Source: Methylobacter sp. (lineage in GTDB: Bacteria; Pseudomonadota; Gammaproteobacteria; Methylococcales; Methylomonadaceae). Taken from it: DNA of 64,000 nucleotides. Shown here piece after piece: positions 8,869-17,236 of the stretch (its first letter is position 1; every line of letters starts with the position of its first letter). The position numbers and the translations under genes are program-made. The notes under the pieces were generated by a model that made no database searches, had not been told where the DNA came from, and was given only the letters and a program-made list of their open reading frames with translations. The stretch lies in the NCBI GenBank assembly GCA_030653985.1, contig JAURYJ010000042.1, positions 1 through 64,000 of the forward strand, given 5' to 3'.

Positions 8869-11208
8869 GTGAAAATTAATATGCCGATAACCAATAATGA
8901 GGTTATTCTGAAAAAAGGATCAATCCTGGTTTCACGAAGCGACTTGATGGGACGTATTACCTACGTCAATGATGCCTTTGTTGAAACCAGCGGATTTACC
9001 CGTGATGAGTTGATAGGACAGGAACATAATATCGTCCGTCATCCGGACATGCCCGCAGCGGCTTATGAGGATTTATGGAAAACCTTAAAACAGCTTAGAC
9101 CCTGGCAAGGCATGGTAAAAAACAGGTGCAAAAACGGCGATCATTATTGGGTCGAGGCCAATGCCATGCCGTTATTTAAAGATGGAAAAGTCTATGAATA
9201 TCTTTCCGTCCGGCATCCACCAAAGCGTGATCTGATTCCGGCTACGGAGCAGTTGTACAAAAAACTCAGCGCCGGCGAAGTAAAATTAAACCCTACTGGT
9301 TTAGCTTCGATAACTAAAGCTATTAGCGAAATAGCGATAGCGAAAAAAAATGCTTTTGTAGTGGCGGCTTTTTTAGTGCCTATATTTTTGCTGATGTATC
9401 GATTATTCCTGACGCAGGAATACGTCTTGTTAACGGGTGTTGCTTTGGTTGCCATAGTGGCATCGGCACTCAGTATTAATATGACCCGGGTCATAACCGA
9501 TACGCTGGAAACGGCAATCACTATTTGTTATCGGCTGAGCAGCGGAAGTTTCGGCAATAAAGTAAATTTGAAGCGAGAAGATCAGCTGGGCGATTTTTTG
9601 CGTGGATTGTATTGCATGGAAGTTAAGCTGGGTGTCGATCTGGCCGATTTCAAGCAAGGTCTCGCAGAATCGAAACGAATTACTCAAGCTCTGGACAACG
9701 TTCAATCCCCTGTCATGGTAGCCAATAAGAATTTTGAAATTATTTACATGAACGATAGCGTTCAGAGGATGTTCAAGACGGCGGAAAGCGATATTCGCAA
9801 CCAATTGCCTGGTTTCTCCGTCGATAAATTAATGGGTTCAAATGTTGATCAATATCACCCTGCTGTGAAAGGTGGGATCTTGGAAAAATCACAAGAACCA
9901 CTTAGAACGCAACTGATTATTGGAGGTCGGCATATGAGTATTATCGCTAGCCCCGTTAATAGCGATGGTGAGCGTATAGGGTATGTGACTGAATGGCAAG
10001 ATAGAACCCATGAAGTTTTAATTGAGCAAGAAATCGATCATCTAGTGCAGGGCGTTAAAGCCGGTGACTTGAGTGCGCGTATAAAATTAACTGACAAAGA
10101 GGGATTTACTAAAACACTATCTGCTGGCATCAATGAATTAACCGATGTCATTGAAAGTGTCTTTAGTGATGTTAACCGAGTGATGGAAAACATGGCTGAA
10201 GGTGACTTAACCACTGCCATTACCAACGAATATCAAGGAGTCTACGCTGAGTGCAAGAATAATATTAATGATACTTTGGCAAAGTTGAGTAACTTTATCA
10301 TTCAAATCAGAGATGCAGCTGATTTTATAGACAGTTCATCGCAGGAAATGGCCAGCGGTAATAATAATCTGTCACATCGAGCTGAACAGCAGGCGGCCAG
10401 TCTGGAAGAAACCGCCGCCAGTATGGAAGAGCTCGCCAGTACCGTAAAAAATAATGCGCAGAATACCGTTCAAGCGACTGAGGTTGTTAATTCAGCCAGC
10501 CAATTAGCTCAAAAAGGCGGCGGCGTAGTGAAATTAGCTATTGCTGCAATGCAGGAAATTAATGAAAGCAGTAATAAAATTGCGGAAATTATTGGCGTAA
10601 TTGATGAAATTGCCTTTCAAACTAATCTGTTGGCACTAAACGCGTCTGTAGAAGCGGCCAGGGCAGGAGAGCAGGGACGTGGATTTTCTGTTGTTGCAAC
10701 CGAGGTTCGTAATCTGGCGCAACGGAGTGCAAACGCCGCACAGCAAAGTAATGAACTGATTCAGAACAGCGTGCAGAAAGTTCGTGCCGGAACAGCATTC
10801 GTCAATGAAACAGGCATAGCGCTAACTGAAATTGTCGAAAGTGTTGCCAAAGTCGGCGATATTGTTGCGCACATTGCCAGTGCCAGTTCAGAACAATCAG
10901 CGGGTATCGATCAAGTCAATCAAGCTGTTTCTCAAATGGACGATATTACTCAGCAAAATGCGGCATTGGCGGAACAGGCTGCAGCAGGGAGTATTGCGAT
11001 GAGTGAGCAGTCTACCCATATGACCCAGTTGCTTAGCTTTTTTAGGGTTAATTCAAAAAACGGATCGGCAGCGGCGAGATCTGTTGTTGTCAGTAATCGG
11101 ATACCCGTGGCACCCGTAAGGGCACCGACAAAAAAAGCGGCGGCTCCTGCTGCTTTGCCAGCGAGTCAGTCAAAAATAGATAGCAGCGATGAATGGGAAG
11201 AGTTTTAA
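8869..11208 (+). CDS. PAS-domain methyl-accepting chemotaxis protein (Aer-like)
   Basis: A 779-residue receptor. The N-terminal PAS domain (about 1-120) resembles Aer, with GRITYVNDAFVETSGF and VRHPDMP. Two membrane segments lie at about 162-200, and a second PAS-like region at about 270-385 precedes the HAMP-like linker. The signalling domain has the conserved hairpin tip TNLLALNASVEAARAGEQGRGF. The last residues, DEWEEF, form a pentapeptide like the E. coli NWETF tail that tethers CheR and CheB. The GTG start at 8869 follows AGAGG; ATG 8881 is an alternative. Such receptors usually sense redox or energy state through a flavin in the PAS domain; that is not shown here. Confidence 0.93.
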   Translation: MKINMPITNNEVILKKGSILVSRSDLMGRITYVNDAFVETSGFTRDELIGQEHNIVRHPDMPAAAYEDLWKTLKQLRPWQGMVKNRCKNGDHYWVEANAMPLFKDGKVYEYLSVRHPPKRDLIPATEQLYKKLSAGEVKLNPTGLASITKAISEIAIAKKNAFVVAAFLVPIFLLMYRLFLTQEYVLLTGVALVAIVASALSINMTRVITDTLETAITICYRLSSGSFGNKVNLKREDQLGDFLRGLYCMEVKLGVDLADFKQGLAESKRITQALDNVQSPVMVANKNFEIIYMNDSVQRMFKTAESDIRNQLPGFSVDKLMGSNVDQYHPAVKGGILEKSQEPLRTQLIIGGRHMSIIASPVNSDGERIGYVTEWQDRTHEVLIEQEIDHLVQGVKAGDLSARIKLTDKEGFTKTLSAGINELTDVIESVFSDVNRVMENMAEGDLTTAITNEYQGVYAECKNNINDTLAKLSNFIIQIRDAADFIDSSSQEMASGNNNLSHRAEQQAASLEETAASMEELASTVKNNAQNTVQATEVVNSASQLAQKGGGVVKLAIAAMQEINESSNKIAEIIGVIDEIAFQTNLLALNASVEAARAGEQGRGFSVVATEVRNLAQRSANAAQQSNELIQNSVQKVRAGTAFVNETGIALTEIVESVAKVGDIVAHIASASSEQSAGIDQVNQAVSQMDDITQQNAALAEQAAAGSIAMSEQSTHMTQLLSFFRVNSKNGSAAARSVVVSNRIPVAPVRAPTKKAAAPAALPASQSKIDSSDEWEEF

Positions 11209-11300
11209 TCAAGGCTCTAGGGCGCAAGGCAGGTTTTTTAAATGGCGAGCCCTGAACCTTTTACCTCATCTAACCCTATAATCGACAGGAAACTATAACA

Positions 11301-11792
11301 ATGACAACAGATGAGCAGTCAAATAATAGTCGGGTAGAGCAATTTCTCACCTTTCAACTTGCAGATGAAGCGTATGGCGTTGAGATTTTGAAAGTACAAG
11401 AGATTCGTGGTTGGGAAGCGGTTCGCGTGATACCGAATACACCGGCTTTTGTTAAAGGCGTATTGAATTTACGCGGTTCCGTTGTGCCTATCATAGATTT
11501 ACGGGAACGGTTTTCTCTGGAACATTGCGAATATTCCGCTAAAACGGTCGTTATTGTACTTTGTGTCGAAAACGGTCCAAACCAGTTTGTCATGGGCATA
11601 GTCGCTGATGCGGTTTCTGATGTACTGGATATTAATTTGGAAGATGTCAAAAAAGCCCCAAATTTTGGTTCGAAAATCGATACTCGCTACATGCGAGGTA
11701 TGTATGTGTATAAGAAAAAAATGATTATGCTCTTGGACGTTGATAAATTGCTCAATCCCGATGAGGTTGAGGGAATTGAAAGTTTGGTGTGA
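11301..11792 (+). CDS. cheW: Chemotaxis coupling protein CheW (copy 2)
   Basis: A second CheW of 163 residues. The same landmarks are present: EAYGVEILKVQEIRGWE, VLNLRGSVVPIIDLRERF and MLLDVDKLL. It lies directly after the receptor gene and only 3 bases before the ParA gene, so these are probably translated from one message. Two coupling proteins in one cluster could serve different receptors or the ParA-linked pole, but nothing in the sequence decides this. Confidence 0.94.
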   Translation: MTTDEQSNNSRVEQFLTFQLADEAYGVEILKVQEIRGWEAVRVIPNTPAFVKGVLNLRGSVVPIIDLRERFSLEHCEYSAKTVVIVLCVENGPNQFVMGIVADAVSDVLDINLEDVKKAPNFGSKIDTRYMRGMYVYKKKMIMLLDVDKLLNPDEVEGIESLV

Positions 11793-11795
11793 CAG

Positions 11796-12563
11796 GTGAG
11801 AATTGTTGCAATAATCAATCAGAAAGGTGGAGTTGGCAAGACGACAACTACGGTAAATTTATGTCATGCCATTGCAGAATCAGGGTTAAAAGTCACCGTT
11901 ATTGATCTTGATCCACAAGGCCATTTAGCCGTTTCTTTAGGCATTACTGCGCAAGGGCTTGGCGGTATTGATGAAGCTATGCTTAAACAGAAAGGGATTC
12001 AGCAACAGATTATTTTCGTCAGGGAAAATTTACAACTCATTGCGTCAGGATCCAAACTTAAGGATATTGAGTATCTAGCGGGTAATCATTCGCCTCGTGG
12101 TGTTTTATTAAAAGACGCCTTGCATGGATGTCTTAATGATCAGGACTTTGTGTTTATTGATTGTCCACCGTCTTCAGGATTACTGGTTGCGAATGCATTA
12201 ATTGCCGCTGACGAAATTTTGATTCCTATGTCCAGTGATTTCCTGGCGCTACAAGGATTATCTCATTTAATGGGTACGATTAAGAGATTTGAAAAAGCGT
12301 TGAAAAGGAAATACAAAACATTATTAGTGATGTCTCGATATTCGCCAGATAGACGAATATCGAGACAGGTGTTAAATGTTCTGCTTACGCATTTTCCCGA
12401 ACAAATATTAGCGACAGTGATCAGAGAAACGGCATTACTTGCAGAATGTCCCAGCTTTGGTAAAACCATTTTAGAATATAGTCCAAAAAGTCGTTCAGCA
12501 AGGGATTTTCGTAGTCTTGCTCATGATTTTCTTGAAGACAAGGTGATGTATGGCAACAACTGA
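11796..12563 (+). CDS. ParA/MinD-family ATPase of the chemotaxis cluster
   Basis: A 255-residue P-loop ATPase with the deviant Walker A motif KGGVGKTT near residue 10, DLDPQGH at switch I and the Walker B region FIDCPPSSG. No DNA-binding domain is seen. ParA relatives inside chemotaxis clusters (ParC in Vibrio, PpfA in Rhodobacter) place signalling arrays at the pole or along the cell, and that role fits here. The GTG start is 3 bases after cheW. The 3' end overlaps the STAS gene by 14 bases, so the two are translationally coupled. Confidence 0.88.
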   Translation: MRIVAIINQKGGVGKTTTTVNLCHAIAESGLKVTVIDLDPQGHLAVSLGITAQGLGGIDEAMLKQKGIQQQIIFVRENLQLIASGSKLKDIEYLAGNHSPRGVLLKDALHGCLNDQDFVFIDCPPSSGLLVANALIAADEILIPMSSDFLALQGLSHLMGTIKRFEKALKRKYKTLLVMSRYSPDRRISRQVLNVLLTHFPEQILATVIRETALLAECPSFGKTILEYSPKSRSARDFRSLAHDFLEDKVMYGNN

Positions 12564-13170
12564 AGAAAATGATTTAATCGGCTACGATCCTTTAGCGTGG
12601 ATGGAGGCTAGCACTGATAAAAATGCAGAAATAATTGCTAATGAATATTGTGGTGATGACGACACTTTATTGGAAGAGCAGCCATTCATTGATAATGAAA
12701 TGAGCATGACCGACGATTATTCAGATGATTTGATAGCAGATGCCGAAGAAGGTCTGGCTTTAGGCGACGCAGAAGCAGTTGCCGAAGAAGGTCTGGCTTT
12801 AGGCGACGCAGAAGCAGTTGCCGACGACTGCATGGATGCAGGAGGTAGAGCAACGCAGGGAGCAGTTGCCGAGAATTTTTCGCCAGAAGAACCGGATTCA
12901 CAAATTGATTTAGATGCTACCTTGACTATTCAACATGTCGCCAAGTTGCACGAACAACTGAAGAATATTTTGGCTGTACATGATGACATCGAAATAAATG
13001 CATCTGACGTATCGTCAATCGATACGGCTACTTTGCAGCTACTGGTTTCATTGAAAAAAAATGCAGATAAGTTGCAAAAGAAAGTCACCATTATTTATCC
13101 ATCCCCTCGATTTGTTGAGTCGGCGCAGTTGTTGGGTTTGCTGGATGTACTTGATGTTCATGACCTGTGA
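12550..13170 (+). CDS. STAS-domain protein with repeat-derived acidic linker
   Basis: A 206-residue protein. The C-terminal 85 residues form a STAS domain of the anti-sigma-antagonist type; the segment DVSSIDTATLQLL carries Thr where related proteins have the phosphorylated Ser. The N-terminal half is acidic and looks disordered. It includes two identical 13-residue repeats (EEGLALGDAEAVA), from a perfect 39-bp tandem duplication at 12742-12819. Next comes an in-frame copy of a dispersed genome repeat (12827-12872). STAS proteins occur in several chemotaxis clusters, with no agreed role. The gene overlaps the ParA gene and precedes cheR by 28 bases. Confidence 0.85.
   Translation: MATTEENDLIGYDPLAWMEASTDKNAEIIANEYCGDDDTLLEEQPFIDNEMSMTDDYSDDLIADAEEGLALGDAEAVAEEGLALGDAEAVADDCMDAGGRATQGAVAENFSPEEPDSQIDLDATLTIQHVAKLHEQLKNILAVHDDIEINASDVSSIDTATLQLLVSLKKNADKLQKKVTIIYPSPRFVESAQLLGLLDVLDVHDL
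12742..12819 (+). repeat. Perfect 39-bp tandem duplication in the STAS gene
   Basis: Bases 12742-12780 and 12781-12819 are identical and keep the reading frame, encoding two copies of a 13-residue unit. The unit ends in GCAGTT followed by GCCGA, like the end of the dispersed repeat that follows at 12827. The duplication may therefore be derived in part from that repeat. Confidence 0.95.
12827..12872 (+). repeat. Dispersed ~45-bp repeat, copy within STAS gene
   Basis: The copy starts ACTGCATGGATGCAGG and ends GAGCAGTTGCCGA. It matches 26139-26183 almost base for base and, more loosely, the units in and before nrdR. It is read in frame here as CMDAGGRATQGAVAE, lengthening the linker without breaking the gene. 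Confidence 0.85.
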
Positions 13171-13198
13171 CTTTTGATGGGCGGGGAAGGGATTAGAA

Positions 13199-14038
13199 AT
13201 GGCTATTGTTGAGAAGGATCGCGAATTTAAATTCACAGCTAATGACTTTAATTTTTTAAGAAAGTTGTCTAATGAGCATTCAGGAATCCAGGTTCCTGAT
13301 GAACGGTTTGATATGTTTTATTCCAGATTATCCAAGCGGGTAAGAAAGCTTGGCTTAGCGGACTTTGAAGCCTATTGTCAGTACCTTAAAGATTATCCGG
13401 ATCGCGAGTTTACTGAATTTATCAACGCCATAACAACCAATTTAACCGCCTTTTTTAGAGAAATACATCATTTCGATTATGTCCGTGATGTTGTTATTCC
13501 AGAAATTTTGATCAGAAATAAAGCCTCACGACAAATTAGGGTGTGGTCCGCCGGTTGTTCTACGGGTGAAGAGTCTTACTCTTTAGCGATTACCTTGTTA
13601 GAAAATGTACCCGGTGACTGGGATATTAAGATTTTAGCAACTGATTTAGATACCCATGTTTTACAAACAGCCTCGGATGGCGTTTATACCGAAGATCGTG
13701 TCAGTGATTTGTCAGAAGAGATGCTTAAGCGTTGGTTTATGCGGGGTAAATCATCGCAGTCAGGCCAAGTTAAAGTAAGACATCAATTACAACAAATTAT
13801 TCAGTTTAAAAAATTAAATTTAATGCAGGATTGGCCGATGAAGTGTCATTTTGATTTTATTTTTTGTCGTAATGTTCTTATATACTTTGATCGTGAAACC
13901 AAGGCCTCACTCGCGAAAAGATATGCTCAAATGTTGTCTAGTCGGTCATGGTTATTTATTGGACATTCAGAGTCATTAAACCAACTTTCAAATGAATTTG
14001 AGTTGGTTGCATGCACCAGTTACCGGAAAAAGACGTGA
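13199..14038 (+). CDS. cheR: Chemotaxis protein methyltransferase CheR
   Basis: CheR transfers methyl groups from S-adenosylmethionine to receptor glutamates for adaptation. The N-terminal helical domain (about 8-75) is followed by the SAM-binding domain with VWSAGCSTGEESYSLAI, the ATDLD segment and the FIFCRNVLIYFD motif. At 279 residues it is full length. The receptor in this cluster ends in a WEEF-type tail that could tether it. It lies between the STAS gene and cheD, with a 6-base gap to cheD. Confidence 0.96.
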   Translation: MAIVEKDREFKFTANDFNFLRKLSNEHSGIQVPDERFDMFYSRLSKRVRKLGLADFEAYCQYLKDYPDREFTEFINAITTNLTAFFREIHHFDYVRDVVIPEILIRNKASRQIRVWSAGCSTGEESYSLAITLLENVPGDWDIKILATDLDTHVLQTASDGVYTEDRVSDLSEEMLKRWFMRGKSSQSGQVKVRHQLQQIIQFKKLNLMQDWPMKCHFDFIFCRNVLIYFDRETKASLAKRYAQMLSSRSWLFIGHSESLNQLSNEFELVACTSYRKKT

Positions 14039-14044
14039 ACATTC

Positions 14045-14683
14045 ATGAATAGTAGTAAAGATGTTGGTCTACCTTCCATAGACGGCTTTGATCACATTAA
14101 CCGATATATGGATAAAGACCACGGTGTGATTGCGGCAAAGATTTTGCCGGGTGAGTATTATGTCACTCAGGAAAATGAATTGATTACAACGGTATTAGGC
14201 TCTTGTATATCGGCCTGTATTCGGGACAAAGTGTCAGGTTTGGGCGGGATGAATCATTTTATGTTGCCGGAAACGACAGCCGATAAGCTAAAACAAGGTA
14301 ATGAGGCGGTGGTTGGCAATGCAACCCGCTATGGAAATTTTGCCATGGAACATTTAATTAATACTATTCTCAGTAATGGGGGTAAAAGAAAAAACCTGGA
14401 AGTTAAGGTATTTGGCGGAGGTAAAATCATTCCAACCTTGACTGATGTTGGTCTTAAGAATATTGACTTTATCTTGGAGTATATCGATACAGAAGGGCTG
14501 GCTCTTTTATCCCAGGACTTGGGTGACATTTATCCCAGGAAAATAATTTACTTTCCTAAAACAGGCAAAGTTGGAATGAAAAAAATCAAAGACCTACATA
14601 ATGATACTGTTATAAGAAGAGAGCGGCAGTACTTTAACGAGATTAAAAATGCACCTGTTGAAGGTGAAGTCGAGCTTTTTTAA
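14045..14683 (+). CDS. cheD: Receptor glutamine deamidase CheD
   Basis: CheD deamidates specific receptor glutamines, and in some bacteria binds CheC/CheY-P. The catalytic pair is visible: Cys in TVLGSCISACI and His in GGMNHFMLP. The family segment KVFGGGKI also appears. At 212 residues it is slightly longer than the usual 160-200, with extra N-terminal and C-terminal stretches. It lies 9 bases before the receiver-only cheB copy. Confidence 0.94.
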   Translation: MNSSKDVGLPSIDGFDHINRYMDKDHGVIAAKILPGEYYVTQENELITTVLGSCISACIRDKVSGLGGMNHFMLPETTADKLKQGNEAVVGNATRYGNFAMEHLINTILSNGGKRKNLEVKVFGGGKIIPTLTDVGLKNIDFILEYIDTEGLALLSQDLGDIYPRKIIYFPKTGKVGMKKIKDLHNDTVIRRERQYFNEIKNAPVEGEVELF

Positions 14684-14692
14684 GAGTATACA

Positions 14693-15112
14693 ATGAGTAA
14701 AATTCGTGTATTGATTATTGATGATTCATTGTTAATCAGAAAGGTATTGACTGAGATTTTAAATTCGTCTCCAGATATTGAAGTCGTTGGCGCAGCCGAA
14801 GATCCTCTTATTGCCCGAGAGATGATTAAGGCATTAAATCCTGATGTATTGACTTTGGATATTGAAATGCCGCGTATGGACGGAATAACCTTCTTACGTA
14901 ATTTGATGCGTTTGAGGCCAATGCCCGTTGTGATGATTTCAGCGCTCACAGAAAGTAATGCTGAAGTTACGTTAACTGCTTTGGAGTTGGGCGCAGTAGA
15001 TTTTATAGCTAAACCAACCATGGATGTAGAAAACGCCTTAAATGACTATGCCGATGATATTATTACCAAGGTAATAGTCGCGTCAAAAGCTAATATTAGA
15101 AGGCTTGAATAA
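14693..15112 (+). CDS. Receiver-only CheB paralogue
   Basis: A 139-residue stand-alone receiver nearly the same as the receiver of the full-length CheB just downstream; over the first 138 residues I see roughly three quarters identity. The acidic pair Asp10/Asp11 and the phosphorylation site Asp56 (LTLDIEMP) are intact, as is Lys in AKPT. It lacks the linker and methylesterase domain: a TAA follows RRLE. It looks like a tandem duplicate that kept only the receiver. It could act as a phosphate sink or compete with CheB for CheA. The 162 bases to the next gene show no trace of an esterase domain. Confidence 0.85.
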   Translation: MSKIRVLIIDDSLLIRKVLTEILNSSPDIEVVGAAEDPLIAREMIKALNPDVLTLDIEMPRMDGITFLRNLMRLRPMPVVMISALTESNAEVTLTALELGAVDFIAKPTMDVENALNDYADDIITKVIVASKANIRRLE

Positions 15113-15274
15113 TAAAGTCTGCAAGCAGAAATTTTGGAGCGGTAGCGCGCAGGGAAAAACGTGTGCATGTCGTGAACTCCTGTAATGATGTAATCGCTTA
15201 AAATAAAGTGGTAACAATCAACATTAAACATGCACCTATTAACGGTGATGGTGGACTTCTTTTAGAGTGGACTT

Positions 15275-16369
15275 ATGGGTAAGATACGCGTATTGATTAT
15301 TGATGATTCAGCATTAATTAGGAAAATATTGACTGAAGTTTTAAGTTCGTCACCCGATATTGAAGTTGTCGGTGCAGCAGCGGATCCTCTTATTGCCCGA
15401 GAGATGATTAAGGCATTAAATCCTGATGTATTGACGCTGGATATTGAAATGCCGCATATGGACGGGATAACCTTTTTAAGCAACTTGATGCGCTTAAGGC
15501 CTACACCGGTTGTGATGATCTCTACGCTGACTGAACATGGTGCGGAGGCCACTTTAAATGCTCTGGCGCTAGGTGCGGTCGATTTTATTGCTAAACCCAA
15601 GGTTGATGTGGTTAATACGCTGAATGAGTATGCCGAGGAAATTATTTCCAAAGTTATTGGCGCTGCCCAGGCTAAAGTCGGCAATATTTACAATAGAGCA
15701 ATCAAGCCTAAAAGTCCTGTTGCAACCGTTGCTGATGTTTCAGAAAAACACTCAGTTGATGTGATTCTTAAAGCCGCGCCGATAAAAACGCCTATTAGTT
15801 CCACCAGTAAGATCATTGTTTTGGGCGCCTCAACGGGAGGAACGGAGGCCATTAAAGCCGTTGTTAAAGGCTTTCCGGCAAATACCCCGCCTATTTTAAT
15901 AACCCAACATTTACCCGCTGCATTTAGTGCATCATTTGTCCGGCATGTTGACCTGGTAACGGAAATGTCAGCTTGTATTCCCAAGCATGGTCAGACGATT
16001 GAGCCGGGTAATATTTATCTTTCACCCGGAGACATGCACATGCTGGTGATTAGAGACGGAGGTAAATATATTATTCAGTTGAGCGATGGATTGCCTGTTA
16101 ATCGACATAAACCTTCCGTTGATGTGCTGTTTCGTTCAGTCGCTCAGTGTGCCGGGGCTAATGCCGTCGCGGTGTTATTAACAGGCATGGGCGCTGACGG
16201 AGCCATGGGCATGAAAGAAATGCATGATGCGGGCGCTAAAACAGTTATTCAGGATGAACAAACTAGTGTGGTTTGGGGTATGCCGGGTGCTGCATTTAAG
16301 TTAGGTTGTACTGATTATGTTGTACCGTTAGAAAATGTTTCGAGTAAAATTTTAAGCTTAATTAACTGA
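15275..16369 (+). CDS. cheB: Protein-glutamate methylesterase/deamidase CheB
   Basis: CheB removes methyl groups from receptors when phosphorylated by CheA. The receiver (1-125) has Asp11 and Asp56. The esterase domain (about 170-360) carries the catalytic Ser in LGASTGGTEA, His in TQHLPAAFSASF, and Asp in LTGMGADGAMGM. At 364 residues it is complete. With cheR and cheD it completes the adaptation enzymes of the cluster. Confidence 0.96.
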   Translation: MGKIRVLIIDDSALIRKILTEVLSSSPDIEVVGAAADPLIAREMIKALNPDVLTLDIEMPHMDGITFLSNLMRLRPTPVVMISTLTEHGAEATLNALALGAVDFIAKPKVDVVNTLNEYAEEIISKVIGAAQAKVGNIYNRAIKPKSPVATVADVSEKHSVDVILKAAPIKTPISSTSKIIVLGASTGGTEAIKAVVKGFPANTPPILITQHLPAAFSASFVRHVDLVTEMSACIPKHGQTIEPGNIYLSPGDMHMLVIRDGGKYIIQLSDGLPVNRHKPSVDVLFRSVAQCAGANAVAVLLTGMGADGAMGMKEMHDAGAKTVIQDEQTSVVWGMPGAAFKLGCTDYVVPLENVSSKILSLIN

Positions 16370-16594
16370 TGTTACCCACCGATTGCAAGCTATCAATAAC
16401 TTAAGGCTATTTTTTGCTTTGTAAGTGATGGATTTTTTGTATTCCTGGATAATATCAGTTAGTTAAGTCTGGCAGTATTAGCAAAGTTAACTAGAAAGTA
16501 AGCTGATAAGCTTCTTTGATATTATCTTACTGACTCTTTTGGCTATAGCGGGCAACGTTTACCAAATATCACTTTTTACACTGTTTAATTAAAC

Positions 16595-17203
16595 ATGACT
16601 AATCAGACTAAATCACAATTTGTTGCGGTAGCTTCCATTACCTCGGAGTTAAGTGCAGTCATGGTAGTGGCCAAGGAAATATCCTTAGCAGCAGCCAATG
16701 CCAAGGCCATTGCCTTTAGGGCGGGAGATAAGGCGAAAGGATTTCAGCCGATTACCGACTTTATTAATGAGCTGGCTAAAGAAACCATTGAATTGGTTAC
16801 CGATATCAATATACATGCACTGGTGTTATATCGATTAACGGTCAATGAATTCCAAAAAACGACGGCTTATAATAAACTCGAGTTGGCCGCAAAAATGGCT
16901 GGAGATGCTGTTTATGCTAATACGATGCAGGAGCCATTAGATAATGCAAGACTTTCGATGCAAGATTGCCAGAGACAGTTTAAACGGGATGTCTCGCAAC
17001 TGTTAGGACAACTTGAAGCGGTGATGCATCATGCCCGTGCTGCACGCGTTATCGCTGCAAACTCAAGGATTGAAGCATCACAGGCGGGTGAATATTTACA
17101 GAGCTTGCAGGCCGTTGCTGAAAGTGTAGATAAGGCTGCACATACTATTCACGATAATGTGCAGCGATGCAGAATTGCATTATCCATTTATCGCAATAAC
17201 TAA
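16595..17203 (+). CDS. Soluble protein with two receptor-hairpin-like segments
   Basis: A 202-residue, mostly helical protein with no membrane segment and no family I can name. Two stretches, residues 29-61 and about 150-182, look like the tip of a chemoreceptor. The first reads AANAKAIAFRAGDKAKGF and the second IAANSRIEASQAGEY. The receptor in this same cluster has ALNASVEAARAGEQGRGF. The protein may be an ancient duplication of a half-receptor that docks on CheA/CheW, or a decoy for them; that is inference. It lies between cheB and the di-iron protein gene, with a 33-base gap to the latter. Confidence 0.75.
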   Translation: MTNQTKSQFVAVASITSELSAVMVVAKEISLAAANAKAIAFRAGDKAKGFQPITDFINELAKETIELVTDINIHALVLYRLTVNEFQKTTAYNKLELAAKMAGDAVYANTMQEPLDNARLSMQDCQRQFKRDVSQLLGQLEAVMHHARAARVIAANSRIEASQAGEYLQSLQAVAESVDKAAHTIHDNVQRCRIALSIYRNN

Positions 17204-17236
17204 ATAGCTGCTAACAGCAGAGGGCATTGTTTTTCT

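Noticed and set aside
12742-12872. Possible CRISPR-like direct repeats
   Set aside because: The 39-bp units are adjacent with no spacers, lie in a coding frame and there are no cas genes.
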